From: Gluconobacter sp. Dm-62
GTDB lineage: Bacteria; Pseudomonadota; Alphaproteobacteria; Acetobacterales; Acetobacteraceae
Direction: 5' to 3'
DNA length: 64,000 bases
NCBI RefSeq assembly: GCF_018256155.1
Contig: NZ_JAERLY010000013.1
Coordinates: 1 to 64,000, forward strand
Part shown: positions 35,871 to 44,397 of the stretch, piece after piece
Layout of the letters: every line of letters begins with the position of its first letter
How positions within the stretch are numbered: the first letter of the stretch is position 1
Program-made: the position numbers and the translations under genes
The notes under the pieces: model-generated
Database searches by the model: none
Told to the model about the DNA's origin: nothing
What the model saw: only the letters and a program-made list of their open reading frames with translations

Positions 35871-36560
35871 TTATTCGAGGCCGGGATCGGCCGCGGGAGG
35901 TGGCAGGGACTGTCCCGAAGGCTGCGCTGGCGCAGCCGGAGCAAGGGACGGCGCCGCACCGCTGGAAGGCGCGAGCGGAATGGGATTATGACTGTCCGGA
36001 GCAAGCGGTACAGGACCGCCTGAGGCAGAACCGGGCGGAGATGCCGGAGCATCGCCTCCCTCTTCCACCGGAACCTCCGCACTGGCGAGCACGGGCGCTT
36101 TTACCACAGGCAGAGATCCCGCCTGCGGTGCCGTCGGCACACCCGCACAGGAGACAACGCGCACATCGTACAAAGGGCTGCCATAAGTTGCGACAGAAGG
36201 TTCCTGTGCCAGCATCCAGCCATCAAAAGGCGGAAGCTGAGGATCGCTTGCGTCCTTCAGATGCAAAAGCACCCCGGCATCCGCCGCCAGTGTCTGCGGT
36301 CGGCTGACACAGGCTTCCACACCGATGGAGAGACTGTGATAGGTCGCGCTCCCACCCACCGGGATCGTCAGAATCTCCAGATGGGCATCCAGCCGGTCCA
36401 ACACGCGAACCACAGCCTGCGACTGCCCCTGCCAGGTTGCGGCCGGATACATTGCGGGGGGCGCCACACCTGTTGCGGCCTGCGCGCCCGAAATCCCGGC
36501 CAGCAGAGTCATTCCAAAAGCCCCGCACAGCAGAACCCGTCCCGAACAGCGTTTCATCAT
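35871..36560 (-). CDS. DUF2155 domain-containing exported protein
   Basis: A 229-residue protein with a signal peptide (LLCGAFGMTLLAGISGAQA). The DUF2155 core follows: AVVRVLDRLDAHLEILTIPV, then LSIGVEACVSRP and FDGWMLAQEPSVATYGSPLYDVRVVSC truncated here in parts, with paired Cys residues. The C-terminal third is a low-complexity Pro/Ala/Ser region, probably unstructured. Likely periplasmic; function unknown. DUF2155 genes are widely conserved in alphaproteobacteria. It overlaps the small gene upstream by four bases (ATGA), so the pair is coupled. Confidence 0.85.
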   Translation of the reverse strand: MMKRCSGRVLLCGAFGMTLLAGISGAQAATGVAPPAMYPAATWQGQSQAVVRVLDRLDAHLEILTIPVGGSATYHSLSIGVEACVSRPQTLAADAGVLLHLKDASDPQLPPFDGWMLAQEPSVATYGSPLYDVRVVSCAGVPTAPQAGSLPVVKAPVLASAEVPVEEGGDAPASPPGSASGGPVPLAPDSHNPIPLAPSSGAAPSLAPAAPAQPSGQSLPPPAADPGLE

Positions 36561-36799
36561 GATTCTTTCTCCGGAACACCGCCCTGAAACGGGCTCTTCA
36601 GATCGGACAGCATGGCCTGAAACGTCTGCAGCATGGCCTGAGGCGTAACCCCCATCAGAACCCCGTCCTCGAATGCATCCTGAAGCGCCTGACGCAGCTC
36701 CGCGTCGTTTTCGCGCAGGATCTGGACCTTCTCCACACAGGAGACAGGGTTGCCTTCATGGTCGACCCACGCAAACGCCCCTGCATCCGCAGCCGTCAT
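36557..36799 (-). CDS. Small conserved-looking hypothetical protein
   Basis: An 80-residue soluble, acidic protein: FAWVDHEGNPVSCVEKVQIL, then a helical region NDAELRQALQDAFEDGVLMG. I do not recognise the family. Support for a real gene comes from its tight packing: it starts three bases after the mlaD stop and its stop overlaps the DUF2155 start. The position suggests a cytoplasmic partner of an envelope process, but that is inference. Confidence 0.7.
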   Translation of the reverse strand: MTAADAGAFAWVDHEGNPVSCVEKVQILRENDAELRQALQDAFEDGVLMGVTPQAMLQTFQAMLSDLKSPFQGGVPEKES

Positions 36800-36802
36800 C
36801 GC

Positions 36803-37327
36803 TCAGGGCTCGTCCGCCAGACTGCCCGCAGCCGGCTTTCCCGCAGCGGCCTTCTGGCTCTTCTGCAGGGAATCCGTCACCGAGAAGATGAACTTGCTCA
36901 GCAGCTGTTCCAGACTGATGGAACCCTGCGTCTCGGTCATGACACCACCGGCCTTCACCACCGAATCCGCGCCACCCGGAGACAGGGCAATATACTTTCC
37001 GCCCAGCAGACTGTCAGACGTCACGATCGCAGCGGAATCCGTTGGGAGTTTCACGTCCGGCGCCAGGGTAAAGGTCACCTGCGCCTGAAAGCTCTTCGGA
37101 TCGACCACGGCCCCGGTCACGTGCCCCACGGTAATCCCCGCAAGCCGCACATCGGACCCGACGGTCAGCCCGTCGATCTGGCTGAAAGACGCATGAACGG
37201 GATAGCCCCCGTCATTGCTCTGGTGATGCCCGACCATCGCCGCGACCAGAAGACCGGCCAGGCAGGCAAGGACTGCGAACCCGGCCAGAAGCTCCAGCCG
37301 GTCATGGCGAACCGTGACAGCGGTCAT
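36803..37327 (-). CDS. mlaD: MCE-domain protein, MlaD-like
   Basis: A 174-residue protein with one N-terminal membrane anchor (LLAGFAVLACLAGLLVAAMV) and one MCE domain: ASFSQIDGLTVGSDVRLAGI, VTGAVVDPKSFQAQVTFTL, DSAAIVTSDSLLGGKYIALS. The C-terminal helix SLEQLLSKFIFSVTDSLQKS would form the pore of a hexamer. MlaD carries phospholipids between outer and inner membranes. The other mla genes (F, E, B, C) are not here, so it is separated from its ABC transporter. Confidence 0.88.
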   Translation of the reverse strand: MTAVTVRHDRLELLAGFAVLACLAGLLVAAMVGHHQSNDGGYPVHASFSQIDGLTVGSDVRLAGITVGHVTGAVVDPKSFQAQVTFTLAPDVKLPTDSAAIVTSDSLLGGKYIALSPGGADSVVKAGGVMTETQGSISLEQLLSKFIFSVTDSLQKSQKAAAGKPAAGSLADEP

Positions 37328-37525
37328 GACGATACCCTCGTAAAAATCATGCTTCCTGCACTACCCGACTCCGCTTCCCGCGTCCAATCCTCCCGCAGAA
37401 AACGTCCCGCAACAGGCCCGGGGAAAATGTTATCCCCCATATCCCCATGTTCCCACCCATTAGCGGCCTTTTGCAGGCGCTTTTCCGGCTTACGGGCCCA
37501 TGGTCGCAGGGCGTAGATTCATCCC

Positions 37526-39049
37526 ATGACAGCTCGCCTTCACTGGACCGGCGTTCGCATGAGGACGCTACAGGTCATGACCGATCCCGACGACAGCGCC
37601 CTGCGCTCCGTCACCCTTCCCGCCGCGTGGGATGACGAGGCCGCGCAGGCTCTCGCCCAGATCACCCTGAATGGCGGCCCGGTCAGACTTGCCGCGGAAG
37701 CCGCCCGCTGGGTGGACACGATCGATGCGTGCCCGCCCCTGCCCGGCACTCCCGCCAACGCGCCGTCTCCGGGTCGGAGCCTGTCCTATCTTCTGCTGAT
37801 GCAGCAGATGGCCCCCAACACGGCCCTGTGGCAGTGCCAGCCCGACGGCACACCCGGATTCACGGTCCGCCTGTCCAGTTTCGTGCAGGAGACCGGATTC
37901 GCCGCCGAGCATTTCGTGGCCTGCCTGCGTCTGGCCTGCGACGCCCTGCGCCGCCTTCATGCCGCGACCCGGATCGAACGCACAGGTGAGCTGCCCCTGT
38001 TCGATCTGCCCGCACAGCCTGAAGACGAAGCCGCCGGACTTATTCTCCTGACCGATCTCGACGCCTGTCTGGCTGGCCTTGGTCTGGATTATGACAGTGA
38101 CGATGGCCGCAACGCCGCCCGCGCGCTGGCCGCCCTCACCACCACGGTCGCCCGTGCCGGCACGAAGCTGTCCCCGCCTTCCATTCCGGAATCCCCGCTC
38201 CCGGAACTGCGGATCGCAGCCGCCTCGGCCCATGCGGCGGAAGAGGGTCGTCATTTCTGCCCGATCGAAACCGGATTTTCTTCCCCGGCTCCGAGCGAGG
38301 GTCTTCTGGGCGTTGAAACCTGTGGCCTCGCCCCGGCTTTCTCGCTCCTGCGCGACGATGGGCATCTGCGCGTCTCTACACTGGCCCGGCTGGCCTGCCG
38401 TGGCCTGACACCCGAGTCCGCACTGGCGCTCGCTCTCGCTGGCGAAACCCCGCTCCCGCCGGTCCGCCCGGAAGCGCAGGCCGCCATGCATGCGGCCCTA
38501 AAGCCCGTCGTGGACTTCCTGCCCGCCGTGCCGGAACCCGATCTGGCGGATCTTCAGGCCAGACTGGCCCGTGGCGTGCGTCGCCCGCTTCCCATGCGCC
38601 AAACCGGCTTCACGCAGCGCGCTGCGGTCGGGGGTCACAGTCTCTTCATGCGCACCAGCGAGTTCGAGGACGGAACGCTCGGCGAGATCAGCCTCACTCC
38701 ACCCCGCGAGAGCCCCATGGCCCGCGGCCTGATGGACTGCCTGGGCCATGCCGTCAGCATCGGCCTGCAATATGGCGCCCCGCTAGAGGCTTTCGTGGAG
38801 CGATTCGCCTATACGCGCTTCGGCCCCGCGGGCACTGTGGAAGGTGATCCGTCCACGGCTTACGCGACCTCCATGCTCGATTATGCCTTCCGCACGCTGT
38901 CGGAAGCCTATCTGGGTGAACACATGCCGGACGCGCCGCGCATCGAGCCCAGCTCGGAAGACCCTACCCCCATGCTGCCCTTCGGACGCGGCTCCGGCGA
39001 AAGCCCGGAATGGAAGGACCGCGGGCGCCGTCTGAAACTCGTCAGCTAG
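37526..39049 (+). CDS. Class II ribonucleotide reductase-like (TSCPD-type) protein lacking the catalytic core
   Basis: A 507-residue protein. Residues ~358-475 closely resemble the C-terminal part of B12-dependent ribonucleotide reductase NrdJ: GFTQRAAVGGHSLFMRTSEF, EDGTLGEISLT, AVSIGLQYGAPLEAFVERFA, STAYATSMLDYAFRTLSEAYL. A middle piece, LTDLDACLAGLGLDYDSDDG, matches an NrdJ helix. The barrel with radical and redox cysteines is absent and the protein is about half of NrdJ length or less, so reductase activity is not expected. Function unknown, perhaps a regulator or decoy. The start is uncertain (37526, 37559 or 37577). It lies alone upstream of the ATP synthase genes. Confidence 0.75.
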   Translation: MTARLHWTGVRMRTLQVMTDPDDSALRSVTLPAAWDDEAAQALAQITLNGGPVRLAAEAARWVDTIDACPPLPGTPANAPSPGRSLSYLLLMQQMAPNTALWQCQPDGTPGFTVRLSSFVQETGFAAEHFVACLRLACDALRRLHAATRIERTGELPLFDLPAQPEDEAAGLILLTDLDACLAGLGLDYDSDDGRNAARALAALTTTVARAGTKLSPPSIPESPLPELRIAAASAHAAEEGRHFCPIETGFSSPAPSEGLLGVETCGLAPAFSLLRDDGHLRVSTLARLACRGLTPESALALALAGETPLPPVRPEAQAAMHAALKPVVDFLPAVPEPDLADLQARLARGVRRPLPMRQTGFTQRAAVGGHSLFMRTSEFEDGTLGEISLTPPRESPMARGLMDCLGHAVSIGLQYGAPLEAFVERFAYTRFGPAGTVEGDPSTAYATSMLDYAFRTLSEAYLGEHMPDAPRIEPSSEDPTPMLPFGRGSGESPEWKDRGRRLKLVS

Positions 39050-39089
39050 GCCGAAATCGGGTTTCAGCAGCTCCGGCGCGCAGAATACA

Positions 39090-39118
39090 TTGACAGTCAC
39101 CGGACTCGCCGGTAGCTA
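39090..39118 (+). promoter_or_regulatory. Possible promoter of the F0 ATP synthase operon
   Basis: A perfect TTGACA (39090-39095) is followed after 17 bases by TAGCTA, a weak -10. It lies 76 bases before atpI and after the preceding stop, so the position is right; the -10 match is poor. Confidence 0.4.
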
Positions 39119-39193
39119 GCGCCTGCGCTGAGAAGGAATCCGGACCAAATGACCGGGTAAGAAGGATGCGTACAGGGTAAGGGATCAGATCTC

Positions 39194-39562
39194 ATGGGAC
39201 ACGCCCCTGCCGGTAACGACGGAAACTTCGACGAACGCCTCCGGCGTGCCCGTCAGAAGCTAGATCCCCATGCCGGGGAATTCGCCGTGACCGACGAGGG
39301 CAATGGTGACAGTTCCATGTCATCCCTTGGACTGGCGATCCGCGTGGGAACGGACCTTGTGGCCGGGCTCGCGGTCGGTGTAGCCATAGGCTACGCTCTG
39401 GGTCACTGGTTCGGGTACAGGGCTTTGTTCCTGTCCGTTTTCGCCCTGGCGGGATGTGGTGCCGGCATGTTGAATGTCTGGCGGGTTTTAAAGGATTCGG
39501 ACATGGTGTCCGGGCCCAATGATGACGGGAGAAGCCAGCGTGGCAGCCGGATCGACGATTGA
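39194..39562 (+). CDS. atpI: ATP synthase protein I (AtpI)
   Basis: A 122-residue protein with a charged N-terminal ~45 residues and two membrane helices (IRVGTDLVAGLAVGVAIGYA and ALFLSVFALAGCGAGML). These are typical of AtpI, which helps assemble the c-ring. It leads the operon and overlaps atpB. Confidence 0.88.
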   Translation: MGHAPAGNDGNFDERLRRARQKLDPHAGEFAVTDEGNGDSSMSSLGLAIRVGTDLVAGLAVGVAIGYALGHWFGYRALFLSVFALAGCGAGMLNVWRVLKDSDMVSGPNDDGRSQRGSRIDD

Positions 39563-40289
39563 CGCGCTCGGACAGTTCGAGCTCCATCCGGTTCTTGGAC
39601 ATCTGGGAGAAGCCCTGCGGTTCTCGCAGTCACCACTGTTCATGCTGATCGCCGCCGCCATCGTTCTCGCTTTCCTGTATATCGGAATGCGCCCCGCCGC
39701 CGTCGTTCCAGGCCGCCTTCAGGCCGCCGCCGAGATCAGCTACGATTTCGTCCACGATCTCGCCGTCAGCACGATTGGTGAGAACGGCGCAACGTTCTTC
39801 CCGTTCGTTTTCGCGCTGTTCTTCTTCATCCTGGCTGGCAACTATCTCGGCCTGCTTCCTTTCTCCTTCACGTACACCAGCCACATCGCCGTGACCTTCG
39901 GTCTGGCCATCATGGTGTTCGTTATCTCGATCCTTGCTTCCATCCGTTTTCAGGGTGTCGGCTTCCTCAAGCACTTCCTGCCCGCTGGAACGCCTGTCTG
40001 GCTTGCTCCGCTGCTGGTGCCGATCGAGCTCATCTCTTTCCTTTCGCGTCCGGTCAGCCTGTCGATCCGACTTTTCGCCAACATGGTGGCGGGTCACGTG
40101 CTTCTGGAAGTGTTTGCCGGCTTCACGATCATGCTCGCCGGTCTGGGCGCATTCGGCCACGTGCTGGCCATCGCCCCGATCGCGATCAACATCGCGCTGA
40201 CGGCCCTCGAACTGCTGGTGGGTGTGCTGCAGGCCTATGTGTTCGCCATCCTCACCTGCATCTATCTGCGTGAGGCCGTCGCTCACTGA
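39540..40289 (+). CDS. atpB: F0F1 ATP synthase subunit a
   Basis: A 249-residue polytopic subunit forming the proton half-channels next to the c-ring. The essential Arg lies in SLSIRLFANMVAGHVLLEVF; NYLGLLPFSFTYTSHIAVTF and ELLVGVLQAYVFAILTCIYL are diagnostic. The start is taken as GTG 39540, with GGAG nine bases upstream, giving MAAGSTIDALGQFELHP; ATGs at 39519/39522 are alternatives. It overlaps atpI by 23 bases. Confidence 0.95.
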   Translation: MAAGSTIDALGQFELHPVLGHLGEALRFSQSPLFMLIAAAIVLAFLYIGMRPAAVVPGRLQAAAEISYDFVHDLAVSTIGENGATFFPFVFALFFFILAGNYLGLLPFSFTYTSHIAVTFGLAIMVFVISILASIRFQGVGFLKHFLPAGTPVWLAPLLVPIELISFLSRPVSLSIRLFANMVAGHVLLEVFAGFTIMLAGLGAFGHVLAIAPIAINIALTALELLVGVLQAYVFAILTCIYLREAVAH

Positions 40290-40340
40290 GCCACACCGCT
40301 TCGCACTAACCCTTTAATCGACCCAACAAGGAACCTGACA

Positions 40341-40598
40341 ATGGACGTTCAAGCCGCTCACGAATTCGGCATCAGCATCGCCCAGGCCGCCCGTGACCTC
40401 GGTGCCGGTATTGCCGTTTTCGCCCTCGCCGGTGTCGGCATGGGTCTTGGCAACATCTTCTCGACGCTGATCAGCTCGGTTGCCCGCAACCCGGCTTCGC
40501 GTCCGCATGTCTTCGGCATCGGCATGCTGGGCTTCGCGCTGACGGAAGCCGTCGCGCTGTTCGCCCTGCTGATCGCCTTCCTGATCCTGTTCGCCTGA
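40341..40598 (+). CDS. atpE: F0F1 ATP synthase subunit c
   Basis: An 85-residue hairpin of two membrane helices. The first has the glycine-rich packing stretch [18 protein letters not shown], the loop has ARNPASRP, and the second carries the ion-binding Glu69 in [13 protein letters not shown]. There is no sodium-type ligand set, so proton coupling is expected. AAGGAA precedes the ATG. Confidence 0.96.
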   Translation: MDVQAAHEFGISIAQAARDLGAGIAVFALAGVGMGLGNIFSTLISSVARNPASRPHVFGIGMLGFALTEAVALFALLIAFLILFA

Positions 40599-40606
40599 GG
40601 TCGAAC

Positions 40607-41167
40607 ATGTACCGTACGCCACGCCTCTTCCTGTTCGCCGCTCCGCTTGCGGCCGTGCCGGGCCGTGCCGTGGCTGCGGGCATGCCACAGCTGAACTTTC
40701 ACGATCCGCTGCTGATCGGACAGGTCGTCTGGGGAGCCGTCATTTTCGGCGGCTTCTATCTCGCCCTGAGCCGCTTCGCACTGCCGCGTGTCGAACGGGT
40801 TCTGACCAACCGTCGGACCCGCATCCAGAGCGATCTGGATGTTGCCCGCAAGGCAAAAGCTGAAGCTGACCGCGCCAGTGCGGAACTCCTCAGCGCCCGT
40901 CATGAAGCAGCCGAGCAGGCCCGCGCCCATGTGGAGCGGATCCAGAGCGAAGCCCGCGCCAGTGCGGATGCTCACGCTGCGGAAACGGCCAAGCGCCTCG
41001 AAACCGAGATCGCAAACGCCGAGACCCGTATCACCCAGTCCCGTGAACAGGCCCTGTCCAGCCTGTCCGAGATCGCAACCAGCACCGCCCAGGATCTGGT
41101 TTCGCGTCTGATCGGCACGCAGGATGAACAGACTGTCGCCAACGCCGTCACACGCGTCAGCGCCTGA
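40607..41167 (+). CDS. F0F1 ATP synthase subunit b'
   Basis: A 186-residue peripheral-stalk subunit. After a hydrophobic N terminus and the membrane segment VVWGAVIFGGFYLALSRFAL comes a long charged coiled coil (ARKAKAEADRASAELLSARH). The b' form paired with b is usual in alphaproteobacteria. It lies eight bases after atpE and eight before atpF. Confidence 0.92.
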   Translation: MYRTPRLFLFAAPLAAVPGRAVAAGMPQLNFHDPLLIGQVVWGAVIFGGFYLALSRFALPRVERVLTNRRTRIQSDLDVARKAKAEADRASAELLSARHEAAEQARAHVERIQSEARASADAHAAETAKRLETEIANAETRITQSREQALSSLSEIATSTAQDLVSRLIGTQDEQTVANAVTRVSA

Positions 41168-41175
41168 AGGAGACG

Positions 41176-41679
41176 ATGATGTTCCACGATCCCCGGTTCT
41201 GGACCGCCCTCGCCTTCGTCCTGTTCTTTGTCATTTTCGGGCGCAAGCTCTGGGTCGCCATCACCGGCCACCTGGATGCGCGCGCTGACAGCGTCCGCCA
41301 CGACCTCGACGAAGCAGCCCGCCTGCGTCGCGAAGCCGAGCAGATGCTAGAAGATGCCACCCGCGAGCGTGAAAAGACCCTGGCCGAAACACAGGCCATG
41401 CTTGCACGCTCCGAAGCCGAGGCTGCCGGTCTGGCAGAACGCGCCCGCAAGGACGCAGAAGCCGCCGCAGCCCGTTACGAAAAGATGGCGCAGGATCGGA
41501 TTCACGCAGCCGAACGTTCGGCCATCCGTGAAATTCAGGATCGCGCTGCCCAGATCGCCGTTGCCGCAGCCCGCGACGTCGTGTCGACCCGTCTGACGGA
41601 GAGCCCCGACATCGCCGCAACGCTAATCGACAAGGGTATCGACAGCCTGCCGGAAGCCCTTCGGCGCTCCGCTGCCTGA
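41176..41679 (+). CDS. atpF: F0F1 ATP synthase subunit b
   Basis: A 167-residue peripheral-stalk subunit with a single N-terminal helix (FWTALAFVLFFVIFGRKLWV) and a long coiled coil (ARDEAARLRREAEQ-like repeats, then ARKDAEAAAARYEKMAQDRI). It ends the F0 set; the F1 genes must lie elsewhere, the normal split in alphaproteobacteria. A glycosyltransferase begins four bases after its stop. Confidence 0.93.
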   Translation: MMFHDPRFWTALAFVLFFVIFGRKLWVAITGHLDARADSVRHDLDEAARLRREAEQMLEDATREREKTLAETQAMLARSEAEAAGLAERARKDAEAAAARYEKMAQDRIHAAERSAIREIQDRAAQIAVAAARDVVSTRLTESPDIAATLIDKGIDSLPEALRRSAA

Positions 41680-41683
41680 TCCG

Positions 41684-42451
41684 ATGCCCACCTCTACGGT
41701 GCAAGGTTCCTTTCATGACGACGGAAAGCCCACAAGGCTCTCCGTCGTCATGGCCGTTCTGAACGAGGCGGAAAATATCCTCCCCGTCTGTCAGGAACTC
41801 GCTGAAACCTTTGGCACCGATCCTTCCGTAGAAATCCTGGCAATTGACGACGGCAGCACCGATGCCACCGTCAAAAAGCTTCTGCAGGCCCGCCAGACGC
41901 TCCTGCCCCGCCTGCGCATCATCAGCCATCCGAAGCGTCTGGGAAAATCTGCGGCGCTCCGCACCGGCATTACCGCCGCAAAGGGTGAGTGGATCGCGAC
42001 CATCGACGGTGACGGACAGGATGACCCGTCCGCCATCCTGAAAATGCTGGACCGCGCCATATCGGCTCCGGGCGCAGCACCCCTCGTTGTCGGCGTCCGG
42101 CGCAAGCGCAACGACCGCCTGTCCCGCCGCATCGCCACGCGCCTCGCCAACGGCCTGCGCCGTCGCCTTCTGAACGACGGCTGCCCCGATACAGGCGCAC
42201 CGCTCAAGCTGTTCCCACGCGATCTCTTCCTGAAGATTCCGCAGTTCGAAGGCGTCCACCGCTTCCTGCCCGCCCTGCTGGGGCACTACGGCGCGCCGCT
42301 GATCTGCATCGAAGTCCAGCACCGCGCCCGGCTTCATGGCAGTTCGAAATACACGAATTTCAACCGGGCCCTCGTGGGCATCCGTGATCTTCTGGGCGTC
42401 ATGTGGCTCCAGAACCGCACCCACCTGCCCGATCATCTGACCGAACACTAA
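41684..42451 (+). CDS. Glycosyltransferase family 2 (dolichyl/undecaprenyl-phosphate sugar synthase-like)
   Basis: A 255-residue GT2 enzyme: LSVVMAVLNEAENILPVCQE, AIDDGSTDAT, RLGKSAALRTGITAAKGEW, the DxD in TIDGDGQDDPSA, and HGSSKYTNFNRALVGIRDLL. It resembles DPM1/ArnC-type enzymes that put a sugar on a polyprenyl phosphate. No C-terminal membrane helices are seen. It starts four bases after atpF, so it is probably co-transcribed with F0, and is followed by an ArnT-like GT39 gene that could use the lipid-linked sugar. Confidence 0.88.
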   Translation: MPTSTVQGSFHDDGKPTRLSVVMAVLNEAENILPVCQELAETFGTDPSVEILAIDDGSTDATVKKLLQARQTLLPRLRIISHPKRLGKSAALRTGITAAKGEWIATIDGDGQDDPSAILKMLDRAISAPGAAPLVVGVRRKRNDRLSRRIATRLANGLRRRLLNDGCPDTGAPLKLFPRDLFLKIPQFEGVHRFLPALLGHYGAPLICIEVQHRARLHGSSKYTNFNRALVGIRDLLGVMWLQNRTHLPDHLTEH

Positions 42452-42524
42452 AGCCGTCACCGGATCCGGACCTTCCGGGATCCTGCCGCATGCCCGGCCT
42501 GACAGAACGGCGCGGAGAGTCCCC

Positions 42525-44177
42525 ATGACCCTGAACCTCCGGCATTACGCCCTTCTGGGCCTGCTCGCTTTCCTGCTCGCGCTTCCCGGCCGTATGACGC
42601 TTCCCCCGCTCGATCGGGACGAGCCGCGCTATATGGAAGCATCCGAACAGATGCTCCTCTCCCATAACTTCATCGACGTCCGCTTTCAGGACAAGCCACG
42701 CTATCTCCAGCCGGCTGGAATCTACTGGCTGGAAGCGACATCCACGGCCGCGGCCGAAAAGATCTTTGGCCCCTCGGTCCTGCGCAAGACCTGGCCTTAC
42801 CGGATCCCGAGCCTGCTCGCCGCAACGATCATCGTACCCCTGACGGCCTGGATCGGCGCAACCCTCTTCGGGGGCGCTACGGGACTGATGGCTGCGGGCC
42901 TGCTGATGATCTCGACCCTGTTCGTCGCCGAAAGCCACATGGCGACCATCGACACCGTCCTGCTGCTCGACATCCTGTGCATCGAAGCCGCCCTTCTCTG
43001 TGCCTTCACCGACCGGCAGAAGAACCGCCCGACGCATCTGCGGGTCGCAATCGCCTACTGGCTCGCCCTCGGGGTGGGCCTGATGCTCAAAGGGCCAGTC
43101 GTTCTCATTCCGGGATTTGGCACACCACTGGCCTTGTGGCTTCTGGAGCGGGACCGCTCATGGTGGTCCCGCCTGCGCCCGCACTGGGGCTGGCTCCTCA
43201 TGATTGCGGTTGTCGTGCCCTGGTGCGTCGCTATCGAAGTGATCAGCGGCGGTGATTTTTTCGCGCGCGCAGTTGGACGCAACTTCCTCGGCAAGGTGGC
43301 CCATGGTCAGGAAGCGCATGGTCTTCCCCCCGGCTTTCACCTACTGGTTTTCGGACTGGCTTTCTGGCCTGGTTCGCTGTTCGCCACACTGGCCATTCCG
43401 GCAGTCTGGGCAAACCGAAAGCTCCCACAGGTCCGCTTTCTGCTGAGCTGGATCATTCCACACTGGCTGGTGTTCGAACTGATCGCCACCAAACTCCCGC
43501 ATTACGTCCTGCCAACCTATCCGGCGATCGCCATCCTCACCGCAGCAAGCCTCGTGGCATGGCCTGTACCCACAATTCCCCGCTGGGCAAAAGCTCTTCT
43601 CGGTGTCTACGGCGTTCTATGGACGGTCATCGGGATTGCCTTCTGTCTGGCCGGCAGCATCGCGCTCTACAAGCTTGAGCACACATTCTCGCTCTCCGCC
43701 CTGATTGCACTGGGAGGCTCCCTCCCCCTGATGCTTGGAGCCGTCATGATGCTCCTGAAACAGCAGCGACGACAGGCAGCCTTCTGCGCCATGGGCGCAG
43801 CCGTCATCGCTCATGTGGGCCTTTTCCTGAGCGTCATCCCCAACCTTCAGACCATTCGCCTCAGCCCACGTATTGCAGAACTCTTCGAAGATGTTCGCCC
43901 CTGCAATGAGAGCATTCTGGTCTCTTCGTCCTATTCCGAGCCCAGCCTTGTCTTTCTTGTAGGTCCCGATACGCAGCTCATCGGTCCTGCCTCCGCCGCA
44001 GAATATCTGCATGCACACGCCCAATGCAGTCTGGCACTGATCGACCGCAGAGATGAAGCGGCTTTTAACAATGCACTTCTCAAATATAATTTTTCCGTGA
44101 TGGAGTATGGTCGTATTCAAGGACTTAATTATTCCAACGGCCATCGCCTGGATCTCGGAATTTTTGCGCCCCGATAA
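42525..44177 (+). CDS. ArnT-like glycosyltransferase (GT39/GT83 family)
   Basis: A 550-residue membrane protein with about 11-12 hydrophobic segments. The N-terminal periplasmic loop contains PLDRDEPRYMEASEQMLLS, the DExRY motif of ArnT-type enzymes, followed by FQDKPRYLQPAGIYWLEA; FELIATKLPHYVLPTYPAIA is also characteristic. Such enzymes transfer a sugar from polyprenyl phosphate to lipid A or protein in the periplasm. The preceding DPM-like gene probably supplies the donor. GGAGAG precedes the ATG. Acceptor unknown: lipid A, a glycan or a surface protein. Confidence 0.88.
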   Translation: MTLNLRHYALLGLLAFLLALPGRMTLPPLDRDEPRYMEASEQMLLSHNFIDVRFQDKPRYLQPAGIYWLEATSTAAAEKIFGPSVLRKTWPYRIPSLLAATIIVPLTAWIGATLFGGATGLMAAGLLMISTLFVAESHMATIDTVLLLDILCIEAALLCAFTDRQKNRPTHLRVAIAYWLALGVGLMLKGPVVLIPGFGTPLALWLLERDRSWWSRLRPHWGWLLMIAVVVPWCVAIEVISGGDFFARAVGRNFLGKVAHGQEAHGLPPGFHLLVFGLAFWPGSLFATLAIPAVWANRKLPQVRFLLSWIIPHWLVFELIATKLPHYVLPTYPAIAILTAASLVAWPVPTIPRWAKALLGVYGVLWTVIGIAFCLAGSIALYKLEHTFSLSALIALGGSLPLMLGAVMMLLKQQRRQAAFCAMGAAVIAHVGLFLSVIPNLQTIRLSPRIAELFEDVRPCNESILVSSSYSEPSLVFLVGPDTQLIGPASAAEYLHAHAQCSLALIDRRDEAAFNNALLKYNFSVMEYGRIQGLNYSNGHRLDLGIFAPR

Positions 44178-44198
44178 AGCTGGTTGATCCCAGTTTTT
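44177..44198 (+). terminator. Weak terminator after the ArnT-like gene
   Basis: A 7-bp stem (AAGCTGG with CCAGTTT, one wobble) with a 6-base loop overlaps the stop and is followed by a short T run. It would end the atp-glycosyltransferase transcript only partly. Confidence 0.4.
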
Positions 44199-44397
44199 GA
44201 GAAGAAATCGGACCAAGACCTGTACATTTTCGGCATCTTGATGGATGCCATAAAAGGGAAACTTTACCTGTCTTTTTCTTGATGCTTTCCTATCCCGAAA
44301 TCTTCAGGAGAGAATCTTTGAAGAAACCAATTTTTACCCTACACTTTAAGTACTGTGCCCAGACCCAATGCATTAACGGTTCAGTAGGAGAGAATTA

